From Daphnia carinata (Eukaryota; Arthropoda; Branchiopoda; Diplostraca; Daphniidae): a stretch of 64,000 bases of DNA. The stretch lies in contig NC_081336.1 of the NCBI RefSeq assembly GCF_022539665.2, positions 496,001-560,000 on the forward strand, in the 5' to 3' direction. Position numbers and translations under genes: made by a program. Numbering within the stretch: position 1 is the first letter of the stretch; each line of letters begins with the position of its first letter. Of the stretch, positions 27,681-44,821 are shown piece by piece. The notes beneath the pieces are model-generated. The model was given only the letters and a program-made list of their open reading frames with translations. It had not been told where the DNA came from and ran no database searches.

Positions 27681-28321
27681 TCAGATTTTCTTAGGCAAGG
27701 TATCCGATGAAATGTCCAACACTGGCGTTTTGGCAGTGGTGGCTTTCGCCGTTGTTTGTTTCGACAGTTTAAAAGAAGTAGCAGCTTTGGTGGTAGTACA
27801 GGCAGGAGATAGGGTGCACGTAGTTGTGCCATTCTTAGTAAAGCAAGTGGTCCTAGCACAAGGCCCTACTTTTTCGTCACCCAGTTTAACATCAGAAGTT
27901 CCCGAGGTTGAATTATGGGCTTTGTTTACAGTTGGCTCGTTTTCAGAGACTTTGGTTTTTAATTTCTGTTTACAAATTTTAATCACGTTAGATTTAGATT
28001 GTAATAAGCAGTGAATAAGACAAGTGGGTAACCTTTAATTGGATGCTGACATCGCGCAACTTGATGATGCTGGTTTCATTCAAAGACTTTGACGCTTTGC
28101 CCAGCTCGGAACCATCTTCAAACGCCTCTTTGGAGTTGTTTTCAGTTGCCTCCTCGGAATTGCTACCATCCGTAGCGACGCTGGCACCTGAAACTGTGTA
28201 GGCGACAGTCAACAAGAAGACAGCAACGACAAACTTCCTACAGGATCCACAAACAAATCAGGTTATCTTAATTACACTATTGCGCTGGAGACAGGGCAGT
28301 TTGTTTTTACCTGAAAAACAT
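27681..28321 (-). CDS. Secreted protein B, acidic N-terminus and Cys/Thr/Lys C-terminus (unknown family)
   Basis: Exons (minus) 28321-28311 (only 11 bases), 28237-28033 and 27965-27681, 166 residues; phases 2 and 0. A signal peptide is split after the third codon (MFF|RKFVVAVFLLTVAYTVSGA). The mature N-terminus is acidic and Ser/Asn-rich and ends at the exon border in SIIKLRDVSIQLK. The last exon carries four closely spaced cysteines in CARTTCFTKNG and TCTLSPAC, then a Thr/Lys-rich tail. The same split signal peptide and the (K/V)(I/L/V)RDV motif recur in neighbour gene A, so the two are paralogues. Function unknown; an extracellular glycoprotein is the safest reading. Confidence 0.7.
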
Positions 28322-28432
28322 TTTAAATTTCTGTGACGACTAATTAAAATTTAAGCGATTATAATATGAGGACTGTAGTGTCTTGTTTAGAATGTTGCAA
28401 GTAACTGATGAATGTCCCGACTATGGAAGAGG

Positions 28433-28439
28433 TTTTATA
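28433..28439 (-). promoter_or_regulatory. TATA box of secreted protein B
   Basis: TATAAAA on the minus strand inside GGGTATAAAACC, about 112 bases before the start codon. The paralogue A has the same GGGTATAAAA context. Confidence 0.7.
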
Positions 28440-29195
28440 CCCAGCAGTTGATCGCTCCCCCACCCCCTTCGTTAATCATAATCGATCCATTTCTAGGAAT
28501 ACCAGGGCTGTAGATTCGTCATTTTACCTGATCGCCGTTCCAGGATCCCATGACGCTCCACGGCTTGGGAGAATTGGTAAGTTATTTAATCTTTTGTAAC
28601 GAGGACATTTCGTGTTCTATTAAAAAAATTAAGCTCCTTAAGATTAATTTGTTGTCCAGGAAGCTCCGTTTTTTTCTGTCGATGCCATGTAACACACCTG
28701 GAATACAAGAAATCGTGAAGACAGACCTGCCGGCATTTTTAACCGAATCACCGCTTACCTCAAATGGATTGCAAACACCAACTTGATGTGCAACTTGAAC
28801 AGGTGACGGTAGTTTAGTCATTCCTAAAGCTTGGATTCCTTCACACATAAAACAGCTTGTAGATTAGTTTAAGCAGTCCATTTTGCAGTGGAATAATTTT
28901 TTATTATTAAATACTTTCAATGATTCTGCAGGAACATTTCGAATGACCTGGAAGTCCTAAAATACTTGAAAATTGCATCATGAAATTCAGAGGCCTCTAA
29001 CGAAAATGCTAAGAGTTTAAAATTATCGTGTACTCTACACAGATTAAAATTATAGCTCTGTACACATTTTGAAACGAAGACAACATTTTAGACAAGACAA
29101 TGGAGTCGATATACGGCCGTTCACAAACTGCAGGTAGATATTTACAATTACCACATACTCACTTCGCAAATCCCGAACGATTACCCGTCGATGTT
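28440..29195. other. Interval between the two secreted-protein genes
   Basis: Contains the 3' flank of gene A. On the minus strand, 28848-28664 is open across a plausible 63-base intron (donor after CCATTTGAG, acceptor TGTATTCCAG) and would give a peptide containing PSPVQVAHQVGVCNPFE. No domain was recognised, so it is not called as a gene. Confidence 0.35.
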
Positions 29196-30390
29196 TTACA
29201 CCTCAGATCCATCCAAATCAGCAAACGTGCTATTTGCATTAGCAGTCGAGTTATTTTCATCTTTCAGCAAAATCAAACCTTCGAGATCCATGTCTGATTC
29301 ATCGAAAGCAGTGTCATCAGACTCCTGCACATCTCCACCAGATTCACGCTCAACAATCAACGATGACACATTTGCCTGCGAAGCATTGGGAGCTACGTCG
29401 AATGCAAACTCCAAAATCACGCTGGTAATGTTAGAAACGTTGGCAGTGTCACCCATAATACCCTATGAAATTTAGATCGACTGGTAAGAAGAGTACGAAC
29501 AATAGAATTAAGCAAACTTACGTCGTCGAACTCCGAGCCATCAACTCCACGCTCCTCCAAGGATCTCAAAAAAGGCCAAATCATCTGTTGCATTCAGAGT
29601 TGAGTTGGCAGCAGAGGCGTCAGAGACATTTGCATCCAGCTTCTATTAATAATTATAAAGATTTAACTAAAAACTTTACCCTTAAAATTATTTTGTTACC
29701 AGTAGTTGGACGTCAACATCCCGGACGACGATGGAAGGCGGAAGAGTTACATTGCTCTCGCTTCCGTTCAAAGCCTCGTCCGTCGAATTATCAAACAGCT
29801 TACCATTTTCGGAATCCAGTTTGACACTGACACCAGATTCCTAATGTCAAGAAATAATTTAATTGCAAAACACAAACACTGAAAAGAATGATCGTTACAT
29901 TCACTTGCCGGACAGCTCGCACTTCGAAGAAATGGCTGCCCTCTTTCGAAGCACTGCCCGCAGAGCTGTCTAAACGAGGAACACTTTTGATTTGCACATC
30001 GACATCAGTGACGTTGGTACACAAACACTGGCACATGGGGCCCAGCTTCTACCAAAAGATAAACATACATTTTGTTAAGTTTAACACAGTTTAAAGTGAA
30101 ATGGTCTTACCGCGACTTCAAGAACATCTCGAATTTTGATGAAACTAGCATCGCTCATATTCAGGGATTTTGTCGAATTGTCTACGACGGTAGTATTATC
30201 GTCTTTCACAGATGTATCGATGAGATCTACAGCTACACTCGCACTCAAGACACCGTACGTGACACTTAGCAGAAAGGCAGCAACAATAAAGATTCTGTAT
30301 ACAACATGCAATTCACATTCATCATTCCATTTTAAAGAATAAAAACCAACACAGTTGTGTTTATTAGTAAAATGCTTACCTGATAGACAT
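29196..30390 (-). CDS. Secreted protein A, acidic Asn/Ser-rich glycoprotein (unknown family; frame break in exon 5)
   Basis: Exons (minus) 30390-30380 (11 bases), 30294-30111, 30048-29899, 29840-29700, 29642-29522 and 29462-29196. Signal peptide MSIRIFIVAAFLLSVTYGVLSA, split by an intron after the eleventh base as in gene B. The mature chain is very acidic, with many N-x-S/T sequons (NTT, NST, NMS, NVT, NGS, NAT). Exon ends repeat a motif: SFIKIRDVLEVA, TDVDVQIKSV, SIVVRDVDVQLL. Exon 3 has MCQCLC. Exon 5 is 121 bases and stops early at TGA as read; deleting one base of the A6 run at 29568-29573 makes it 120 bases, keeps LRSLEERGVDGSEFDD open and joins the last exon in phase, giving 290 residues. 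Either an assembly indel or a damaged allele. Confidence 0.7.
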
Positions 30391-30537
30391 GGTAGAACAA
30401 GATGAAATTGGGAAACTTGGAAATATAATTTTTAAAACAATTAAAATCAAGGGGATGATAAGATAGGCAATTACTACTGTAGGCTACTTTGACACTTGGC
30501 AGCAACAACTGATGACCTAATGGAGTTTCATCGTTTC

Positions 30538-30544
30538 TTTTATA
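30538..30544 (-). promoter_or_regulatory. TATA box of secreted protein A
   Basis: TATAAAA on the minus strand in GGGGTATAAAAG, about 150 bases before the start codon, matching the context at gene B. Confidence 0.7.
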
Positions 30545-32088
30545 CCCCAAATGATATCCCCCGCTGGCTACCCGATCCTTTACAATGTAAGTAAAAAAAG
30601 CACAGTCTTTTGTCATCTTTGCCCGCGATACTTACAACAGGTATTTTAGGGGCAAAGAGAATCAGACGTCATATGTCTGGTTTGTACCACAACAGGTGAA
30701 CTGAAGCTACAGCCAACTTTAAACTACCACAATCCCTGAAATGCCTTTTTTGTTTCATGGTCATTGTAAGACGATAAAAAGGTAGGATAGGTGATATTTT
30801 ACTCATTCTGTGTACGTGTGATAAATGGTTTTCCTCTAAGATGAACCGGTAGCAAACGTCACGCCTGGTAGAAAGCAGACTAAGTTTAGACCTATAGCTA
30901 ATAATTTAATTATTGCTAACTCGACCGAACGATTCCAATGGATTATTGTTAATGTTTAGTTTGAAAAAATTGCACTTATTTTGAGTCAGTTTACAAACCC
31001 AAGTCTCGTTGCATGTGAAGTCAGGGCTATAAAAGTTATCAGTTTAGACGTAAAAATGCCTTTAAATCTCAGCTTTGCATCGGGACGCCATATCGGTTTT
31101 TCCATCAGTTACTAATAGGCCGATGGCGATGAAGTGTACTTGAACAATGGTCTCGTTACGACAAAACTGTGCAAAAAAGGTATGAAAGATTACAATCCTA
31201 AAACGTGTATAGGTTTGGGCAAAGCTAGAACGATCATTTACTTGCTGGTTGTATAATTATGCTCTTATTTTTAAGTGCTTTCCCTGACGAATGTCGTGGT
31301 TAACCAGTTGCCTTTTACTCTAGAAATGAGTACCTCACATACATCAACAACAAGAGAAACCACAACATTTGGACAACTAATAATGGAAATTGGCTTATTA
31401 CCAACCAACAATTTGGGCAAGTATGTTTGTCCAAGTCTTCCCGTGCATACAAAACTAGTCTATAACTTAAATAGGTCATGATGTTTTGGGTGTTTTAGCA
31501 GTTGCAATTGACAATCGTTTCTCGTCCAGTCGGCTTGTTAAGTAAAGTATTAAGGTACCGTAAAATTGGAATTGGTTTCACCGGTTGCATGATTGAATTC
31601 TCCATTTGCATCGAAATATTTATTATATAATATAACGTAAATTTTTAATAATTTATAACATAAAGAATAATGCTAGTTATCCAAAGCATGACAAAATGCA
31701 ACCTTAACACGATAGGGAATTTGCAGTTTCTTGCCAAGTTTGTACGCCATAATTACAATGTTTTGCAATAAAACAGGTTCGAATATTTAGTATCTAATCC
31801 TATACTTTTCCATAAGGACATGCACAGAGATTGATTAGCCATTACTTTCTCTCCTTAAATATTACGGGTTTGGCAAGTTAAACAACTTTACGACGTAATT
31901 GGGTATGTCCCTGCATTTGTATTTCTTTAGCTCCTTTCATTTCGATGGCAAAATATTTCATCACTTATTTTTAAAAGGTCATGTGAAGAAGAAAAACAAG
32001 TGTCCACATCCAGAATTTATTCATTTCAATAAACCAATTGGTTGAATATTCGTTTTCCATAAATGGTGTCAGCACACGACTGATTGAG
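30545..32088. other. Intergenic DNA
   Basis: About 1.5 kb of AT-rich sequence upstream of gene A and downstream of the reductase gene. No open frame or RNA gene I can support. Confidence 0.5.
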
Positions 32089-33501
32089 CTACTTCATGAT
32101 TTTCAGGACCACCTTGCCACGAGATCCTCCTTCATGACTAAGTACGCTGGCATGAGCCTCTTGAACACCTTCCATTGTATATTCTTTATCGACAAACGGA
32201 GTCAGGAAACCTACATCCAAGCCTGAAACTACCGCTGCAGCCGTTTGGACCCACTCGTCCTACACCACGACAACCATAATTAAATTTAGCAAAGTTAATC
32301 GAAATTCTATTCGCCTTACCGGAGTGGACCTGAATAGAGCACATCCAATAATTGAAGCTTCTACTGCCATCAGGAAGCGAGGACTAATATCAACATTGCC
32401 TCGATTACCCACAACCTGCAAAGGAACCGACAGGTGAAGTAAATTAATTAATTTGTATAAAACCATCCTATACGTACCACAATACGAGCATCAGGACCAA
32501 TTACAGTCAAATCTTTGTCAAGATTAATGTCGGATGCGTTTTCAAGAATGATGTCGAAACCTTCACCACCTGCTGCTTTGGCGGCTTCTTCTAGATAGCC
32601 CTTCTCCTTGTGATTGAATACCCAATGAGCACCATTCTTCTTCACCAGTTCCAACCCCTGCGGAGAGCCAGCCGTTCCAACGACGATCAAACCTGTTGGA
32701 AATGACCTTCACGTCTCGATTGTTCTTTCACCTTATGCGGTCACAGTTAAATTTATTGGTTACCATGGGCTTTAGCAAGTTGACAAGCTGCTAAACCAAC
32801 TGCTCCGCTAGCACCGTGTACGAGTATGCGATCGCCTGGTTTGGCATTTCCTCTGTGTAAACAAGTAAGAACAATTAAATTTCACTTTTACCTTTTCCCA
32901 CAACCCTTTCTAAAAGTTTTTCTTCATTTTACTTGATAAAGATTGCGCGATAAGCTGTGAAGTATGGGACGCCTAGAGCTGCTCCTTGGGCGAAGGAGAG
33001 GCGATCAGGCAGGTGATAAACGGAATGCGATTCGCAAGTAACATACTCGGCATAAGAGCCAGTTGCTCCAGAGAAAAAGACGCGATCTCCCACCTAAAGA
33101 GTCACGAGGCCAAGCGAAAAATGAGAATAAACTAGTTTCATGTTGGGCTTCTATGCCCTTGAAGCTGTTGTTAAATGGGGTTACTAATACAAAACCTTGA
33201 GTGTAGTAACTTCAGAGCCAATTTTCTCCACCGTTCCAGAGCCATCACGACCAGGGATGTAAGGCAGAATTGGCAATTGTGCAAATAATCCCATACGAAT
33301 GTACGTGTCCACAGGATTAACACCAGCTGCACCAACTCGAATCAAAGCCTATCATCAATTTGCTGTTAGAGATTTTCTGGACATATTTTTAAAAACGTCA
33401 AAATGAGTTACCTGAGTCTCACTTGGGATAGGAATCGGGACATCATATTCGACTTTCAGGACTTCTGGGCCTCCGAATGTATGGACTCGTACAGCCTTCA
33501 T
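32089..33501 (-). CDS. Zeta-crystallin-type quinone oxidoreductase (MDR superfamily)
   Basis: Exons (minus) 33501-33412, 33348-33196, 33093-32933, 32852-32764, 32692-32478, 32415-32320 and 32259-32089; 975 bases, 324 residues, matching the ~325-residue family size. The start [16 protein letters not shown] is the standard N-terminus. Family blocks follow in order: [35 protein letters not shown], the NADPH Rossmann motif [17 protein letters not shown], and [16 protein letters not shown]. No catalytic zinc ligands are seen, as expected for this branch. The enzyme reduces quinones with NADPH in the cytosol. A non-coding exon probably precedes the start: an acceptor TTTTGCAG lies nine bases upstream of the ATG. 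Confidence 0.93.
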
Positions 33502-35746
33502 TGTTCCTGTCTGCAAAACAAAAAAGAAATCAACAATGATTTTAGAAAACGAACAATGAAAGAACAAAAAGCTATTCTTTTAAATGAGAGTCACTTCACT
33601 TCATTAATGGAACTAAGTTTTGCCAAGGCATTCTTCTGGAACATTTTTCACGCTGCTCTGTTCTTACGTGTTTACACAGTTTGGTGGAACAAATTTGACT
33701 GAGCTGTTCAAGTCACCAGATATTGCTCAAAAAGGGTTTGCCACCTGGAAATTGAACATACGGTTTAGGACAAACTAAGATTGCCTTACGGGCTTTTGCG
33801 GGGAAAACTGCAGGACCTGTTAATCGAACGACCCCTAATGAATAACTTATCACATGTGTCGTATTTCTAACTTTGGAGGAACACTGTCGGTTTAGTTGTA
33901 ACGAAACGCTACGGCTTTGTTATCTATTGTTAAGGAAGTTGAAATGGGTCGTAATCAGATCATATCCTCAAATGTGGTTCACCCTGTTAGTTTCCTTTGC
34001 TACTTACTATTTCTTTACCACAGAGATTTCCAGGATGTACAAAATTTCAGAACTTGTTTTATCGCTGCAAACACTTTTCTAACTTTCTTACTGGCACAAG
34101 TTTTTATGCTTAATCACAAAACGTGATTTCGATTGCGGCGTCTTAGGCAACAGAATCACCAAAACGGACTAACATGAGGCGTCTCAGCGTCGTTCGCTTT
34201 TTATACGCCTTTGCCGGGGCAATCATGAAACTATGGCTAACTGTAAAAAATAATTTCATAAAAAAAGAAAACCTAGATTAAAAATACTTTAGGCGGAGAG
34301 GACGAGACTTGAATAGATGGAGGACGCATTTAACTCGAGCGTGATTCAAGTAGGACGCAGGTAGGGTGCCATCAAGGTGATCCACATTTTCTCAAAACAA
34401 CCTCACCCCAATAGCTTTGAGATTCAATGTCACTTGTATCGTATTTCTTACGTACCTTCGCCCATGTGGGAACTCTAAAATGCCTAGAGGCAGCAAACAA
34501 CTATTTTTTTTTTACACGAAAATAACGTTGAACAATTGAACGTGAAAAAACTAAACTATTTTCGGGTTATATAGGTCGAAGGCAATTGCTGTGGTAGTAC
34601 AGTGTACCAACTACAGCAATGAAGAAATCGTCCTTCATTTGTTTTTCAATTAATTGTCGTCTGCGACAAAGGGACGTCCCTAGATCGCCAGCGGGCACAG
34701 CCATTAAGTGAAAGCATGGAGCATTCTCACTTCGAAGGCTGCATGATATAGTGCCATTTCGCCAGAGAAAGCTGCTAGACACTAGAAAAAAATCATAGCA
34801 CAAAGGTAAGCTTTCTTTTTACGCAAATATTTGTTTCAACAAGAGAAAAATGAATTTGGAAAATGTAAAGAAAAAAGAGGGTAGCTAAAAAGGAAATGGC
34901 TTGGGGGTAGAGTACCACCTAGTGTCCTTCAGTCTGGTTAGGGGGGAAAAACTCGTTTGTCTTTTTCCTCATGGCTGGAAAAATTGAATATCCAATTGTT
35001 GCATCGAAAGGGTTAAGCAGTGATTATAGATATCATCTACGAATTCTTAGAAAAACGAAAAAGAAACGCAGTTGCAATGCATTGTCTTTTTGGATAATGC
35101 ATTTTCAATCAACAAAAGGGGAATCCAAGATGGTTATGGAATTAAATTTTTCTTTCTCTTCGTTTTTGCACGTAGATTAAGTTTGTTGAGATTAATAGTA
35201 TTTGTAACTTGTTTAGTTTTCAGTTATGTCCAATTGGGGAGACGAAAGGGGACTGCATGAGACAACAAGTTGAAATGGCCGATCACGAAATTCAACGTCT
35301 CGCGACGATTGCCAACGTCAGAAACTAGTCAGCGCCATTGATGGCTGGGAAATAAATCATAACAAAAGGTAAGATTCTTTTCCTGAATCAATTTCATTTG
35401 ACCGATGGCAACCAAGACAGACAAAAAAGGAAGGAACGGCTCCCAAGCAGAGCATGTCTTTCACAGGCAAATTTTTTTAGAACAACTTGTTTTCCCTCTG
35501 TCCACTTTCAAGCTTTTAAGTGGCGAGGAATTTTTTTTTTTAGAAAGGCAAGAACTTCTTTTTTTTTTCAAATTGTCGTCGTCGCATCGTTCATCTTAAA
35601 AAAGCAACTAAAAGTTAAAATATGGCAAAACGTCCATCAGGATGGGAAGAGCAAGTTTGGGTTCAACATCCATGTTACATCTGCACATGGATGTGATTCC
35701 TTGACCAAAGAAATTTTTTTTTATTGCTAAATTGTAGTTCATCGTA
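33502..35746. other. Intergenic DNA with a possible spliced plus-strand transcript
   Basis: About 2.2 kb. No protein gene is supported. On the plus strand, GTAAGC follows ACAAAG at about 34805, an acceptor TTTTCAG ends near 35222, and a 34-codon open stretch ending in NVRN and a stop follows (35223-35327), then another donor-like AAAAG|GTAAG near 35369. This could be a small or non-coding transcript. Poly-T runs occur near 35530-35570. Confidence 0.35.
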
Positions 35747-39465
<3,719 letters not shown>

Positions 39466-39845
39466 AGACGCCTGTTGTCAGACTGCTTGTTGTATCGCTC
39501 GCTTTGCGCAATATAATCTAACTTTGCAAGGATATCTCGTCACGTCTCGGTCCCACCCATCCACATCCAACCGCTGTTTCCTTCTTTATCGAAACCACAA
39601 TTTATTTTTTTTGCTGTGACAGAAAGCCACGTAGAGTTTCTCATTTGGTTGGAGAGGCATTTTCTCGTTCCCTTCCTTTACGTTTCCTATTTCTTCTCCC
39701 TTTTTGTTCTACTGCTTTTAAAGACGCTAAAAGCAGACCCTTCCTTACCGCTGTTACATAACAAATTTGAATGTTTTTCGCAATGGTTTGGAGTTTCCGG
39801 AGGCTATACTTGACATTTGGTTACCGGAACCCCTTTTTAATAAGG

Positions 39846-39902
39846 TTTAAATACCGACCTGTGCTGCCCTTTCTCATCAGTATAGGAGCACAGTTTGTAG
39901 AG
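39846..39902 (+). promoter_or_regulatory. Core promoter and non-coding first exon of protease T1
   Basis: TATA-like TTTAAATA at 39846-39853 and an arthropod initiator TCATCAGT about 33 bases downstream (TCAG 39877-39880). A donor GAG|GTATGT follows at 39902/39903, implying a short 5' UTR exon and an intron to about 40330. The same TATA-to-TCAGT layout is seen at T3 and T5. Confidence 0.6.
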
Positions 39903-40360
39903 GTATGTCACATGTTCTAGTGTTTACGTTAGAGTTTAATTGCTTTTCTTAATAGTTTTATCCTACTGTCTGTGTGCATGTGATAGGAAATGTTTGTCAT
40001 TCGTTGTGACCAGCTGAACTGATGTACAGATGGGCATGTGTACATCTCTCCTGATTAGCTGAGCGTAATGAAAACTGCAACTTGTCTCGTCGGCCATGTT
40101 GGTAATAGCTTCATAGATATTTATTCTGGCGCGTATGTCTTTTTCGTAATTGATTTTCGTTGTGTGCGTTGTATCCAACTGTGTTTGAATTTGTTCTAGT
40201 GAAAGCTGTTGCAAGTTTCATCCTTCACCACATGTTTGGCGTAATTGCGTTGAAGGATGTGATTTAAAAAGCGTCGCTGGAGTTGAACTCGATCACCAGT
40301 TGATTTGCATCGCTGTTTCATCGAGGGTTAGGGAATATTTCGCAACGCTAAACGTCAGCC

Positions 40361-41712
<1,352 letters not shown>

Positions 41713-42414
41713 AAGTTTATGGACGTAATGAGCCGTTCAGACGGAAATGGATTTTCGGGTGTAGGGTAGAGGGTTGCAGTTCATAAAAAATACAATTACC
41801 ATAACTGAATTGGTGGAGAATGCATATTTGCACTTGATAGTTTCCAGAGGGCGATAACCAAGTGACTTGATAACCAGATATCCGTCTGGTTGGAGGAGAT
41901 GCGATCCGACATAGATCGTGGTCCAGTGTATTGGGGTTGTATTGTGTACAAAATTTGCTGGCACATTGACACCATTGAGTGATGTTGTTAAACTAAATGA
42001 GTATTTTTACTTGGCAAGAAATCCATTCTGGCGGTTTGGAGCGATCGAAGGAACATTGTATGGTTAGAAGCCGGTTCCTTGGGGTTAATGTTTGGGTCTG
42101 TTTCGTAACATATTAGCGCGTCTGTTTTGGTTTTTCTTGGTTACCAATTGGGACGTACAATTTAAGACGTATCAAGTACGTGGTGGCCTATGGGTACGTC
42201 TATGGGTTGTTGCAATTGTTCAAATCCTTCTAATGACTGTACCTTTTATGAATCCTACGTTTACAAAATGTGATTATAGGCAATGGATTTATGACGAATG
42301 TATTATATCTCATTTCATGTTCATTTTCGTTTCTGAAGGAAGCTCTCTTTCTTTTTTTTCCGTTAATTTTCTTGTTTATATTATAAATGGAACATAAAAG
42401 TTGTTATTTTTAAG

Positions 42415-42557
42415 CGTGATAGTGGTGATCCTGTTTTTTGTCTGCGGAATTTGAATGGCTGTAACTTCCTCCGGCTATGGATGTGATGATCCTTATTTTG
42501 GTGCGTTGTTCCATTAACGTCGATTAGGTTGCAATCACCCAGGCCAACAATCCTCCT
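42415..42557 (+). pseudogene. Remnant of a trypsin last exon
   Basis: GTGATAGTGGTGATCCT matches the GDSGGP exon start, TTCCTCCGGCTATGGATGTG matches SFGYGCADP coding DNA of T3, and AGGCCAACAATCCTCCT matches its C-terminal ANNPP. The frame is broken by substitutions and indels and contains stops. It resembles T3 most, so a class A copy once stood between T1 and T2. Confidence 0.75.
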
Positions 42558-42850
42558 ATAGCTGGGTAATTGAACTGCTGATGTTTGTCTCATCTAACAT
42601 TCTGTTTCTGTCGGCTTTCTTATTGTTATCACGCGTTTGCTATAAAAATGTTTTTAAAAAAACACGTCGACGTTAGGCTACAGGTTTTAGTTATTAAATT
42701 GTAGGTTTTATCAACAAGTGTGCACTTTGCGTTCGTATTTGCAAGGCACGTGTACACTTATGCGAGGTGACAGCTGCAATATTTTATTTTTTAATTTTTT
42801 CGTCCTTGCTTCTTCGTCGTACTGGAAACTCGACGCGTGTGTTTTTGAGA

Positions 42851-43152
42851 AATGACGTATGAGAGTTGTTTATCTGCGTCATTTAGTGTTGCACATTTTT
42901 CTACTCGTCGAATTTAACTTCAATCAGTTCGTCCGTATCCGGTTGCGTCCGTTATAGCGTACATGGCCACCTAATTTTTCCAAACAACTGTAGCATATGG
43001 TCTGCAACTTTGTGCATTGGTGTTTCTTTCTACAGAAATGACGTTCTAAATTGTCGAAATATAACGGAGCGCGAACGGATCAACTTGTCCATTAACTTCA
43101 CTGGCTCTCCTGACAGTTGCAAGTCGTCTGAAATTTCAAGTACACTGTAAAG
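42851..43152 (+). promoter_or_regulatory. Upstream block shared by T2 and T4
   Basis: Shares AATGACG...CTGCGTCATT (42851-42882), GCATATGGTCTG (~42993) and CGGATCAACTTGTCCATTA (~43077) with the region before T4 (48527-48859). No TATA box is evident. A third, gene-less version of the first element is at 51036-51074. Confidence 0.55.
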
Positions 43153-44821
43153 ATGCGTTTCATCTTATGGGTAAATTTCTTTTTTCGGCTTGAATTTATT
43201 CGCTAATTATATTAACAACTTGTCATGATTAAAGGCTGTAGGCTTGTTTTGCCTTATCGGTTTAGTGTCGTCGAGAAATGCAGAGTATAACAAAGGTATT
43301 TAGAGTTTTACGCGAAGAATATGCAAAGGTTTAACTTTTTATTATTGTATTACAAGAAAATAGACAACCAAACATCTCCATCATCGGTGGTATTCCTGCG
43401 CTTCGTGGTGAATTTCCAGGATTGGTAATAAAACTAAAGTCAACAGTTTTATGTAGTTTTGGCTTTTAAATCACATAAATTTCGTGTCATCTGTTTTTAG
43501 GGCGCTCTGCGTTTTAGTGGTGGTTCCCTTCGTTGCGGTGGAACTTTAATTGGGCCGTCCCACGTCTTGACGGCTGGCCATTGTATATCAATGTAACAAG
43601 CCGTTAAATAGTATCTTTTTCTTGTAGATTCCACGGGTGATCTTGTTCGTCCATTAACAAGAAGTTTATTACCATTAGATTCACCTCGGACGAAATCAGC
43701 ACGTTCAACATGATCTTCAACACGTTGACGTATAGTGGCGGAAATGGCGCCATCGTTAGAAATGTAAAGAAAGGCGTCATCCACGAAGATTACGACAGCC
43801 CTGAGGTAATCCAATTTTTTTTTTTGTAATTGATTTCTTTTTGTCAGGTTTCTTAAAACATAGATTCTCAATGAACAACAAAACGTGGAGGGTATTCTGT
43901 TACTTAAAATGGAGCTATTTTAGATGTTGACAAATGCAATTGAAAATTATATCTGACAATTAAAATGTGCGCGTTGGTCTACAGTTCAATGACATCGCCA
44001 TCCTTGTTTTAACTTCACCCATCACAACCATTCCTTTCACTAAACTTCCGACGGATCCAGCAGCTTCAACCACAAAACCACCAACAACCAAACCGAAAAC
44101 AACAACCAAACCGAAAACAACAACCAAACCGAAAACAACAACCAAACCGAAAACAACAACCAAACCGAAAACAACAACCAAACCAAAGACCACAACATCA
44201 ACTCGAAGACCAACCACAAAACCACCGTGTTCGTGTACGTGTCGACCAGCAGCCGTGAACCGAAGGGTTCGGGAAAGAGCCGAAGACTTTGAATCGAGAG
44301 CGTTCAGTACGTACGAGAATGCATCGGCCGTCATTGCTGGATGGGGCGAAATGTCCGATGGTTAGATTTCATTACCCTCTCAAATTTACGTAGCTCTACC
44401 AGTTCTAATCAGTTTTGATGAATAATGTATTTAATGTAATTCTTTAAAAAAGGCAACCTTTCGGACGTTTTATTGAAAGCCAACGTCACGATTCTAGACA
44501 ATGCAGTGGTCGCTGATCAATACGGTGATTCGTTTTATCCCGCAACGATGCTAGGTGCCGCCGCTCCGGGTTTCGATACCTGCCAGGTGAGTGTTTTCAT
44601 CAAGACAATATTATTCTGTCAACAAATTTATCTCATTCTAAAAAAAAAAAAATTGGATAATATAGGGTGACAGTGGTGGTCCTATTTACGTCAGCGGTGT
44701 TCAAGTTGGTATTACCAGCTGGGGCGCCGGCTGTGCTCTTCCTGAGTATGCTGGAATCTACACGCGAGTCTCGAACTATGTTGATTGGATCGCAAAAACC
44801 ATGGCCAACAACCCAGCTTAG
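43153..44821 (+). CDS. Trypsin-like serine protease T2 with Thr/Lys/Pro insert
   Basis: Exons 43153-43170, 43235-43295, 43357-43424, 43501-43592, 43679-43805, 43985-44360, 44453-44586, 44666-44821; 1032 bases, 343 residues. Signal peptide [19 protein letters not shown]; activation junction ...NIS|IIGG with Ser at P1. His lies in LTAGHC (Gly in place of the usual second Ala), Asp in NDIAIL, Ser in GDSGGP, with Asp189 in FDTCQGDSGG. Between Asp102 and AGWGEMSDG lies a roughly 55-residue insert of KTTTKP units, then CSCTC, then a basic segment RRVRERAE. The cysteine pair around QYG....ML present in T1/T3/T5 (C168-C182) is absent (VVADQYG...MLGAA). Closest to T4. Confidence 0.92.
44085..44205 (+). 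repeat. 18-bp tandem repeat coding KTTTKP in T2
   Basis: Unit AACCGAAAACAACAACCA repeated about five times with almost no change, in frame inside exon 6. The protein is Thr-rich and a candidate for O-glycosylation. The complementary strand is also open (Val/Leu/Phe repeats), a by-product of composition. Confidence 0.9.
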
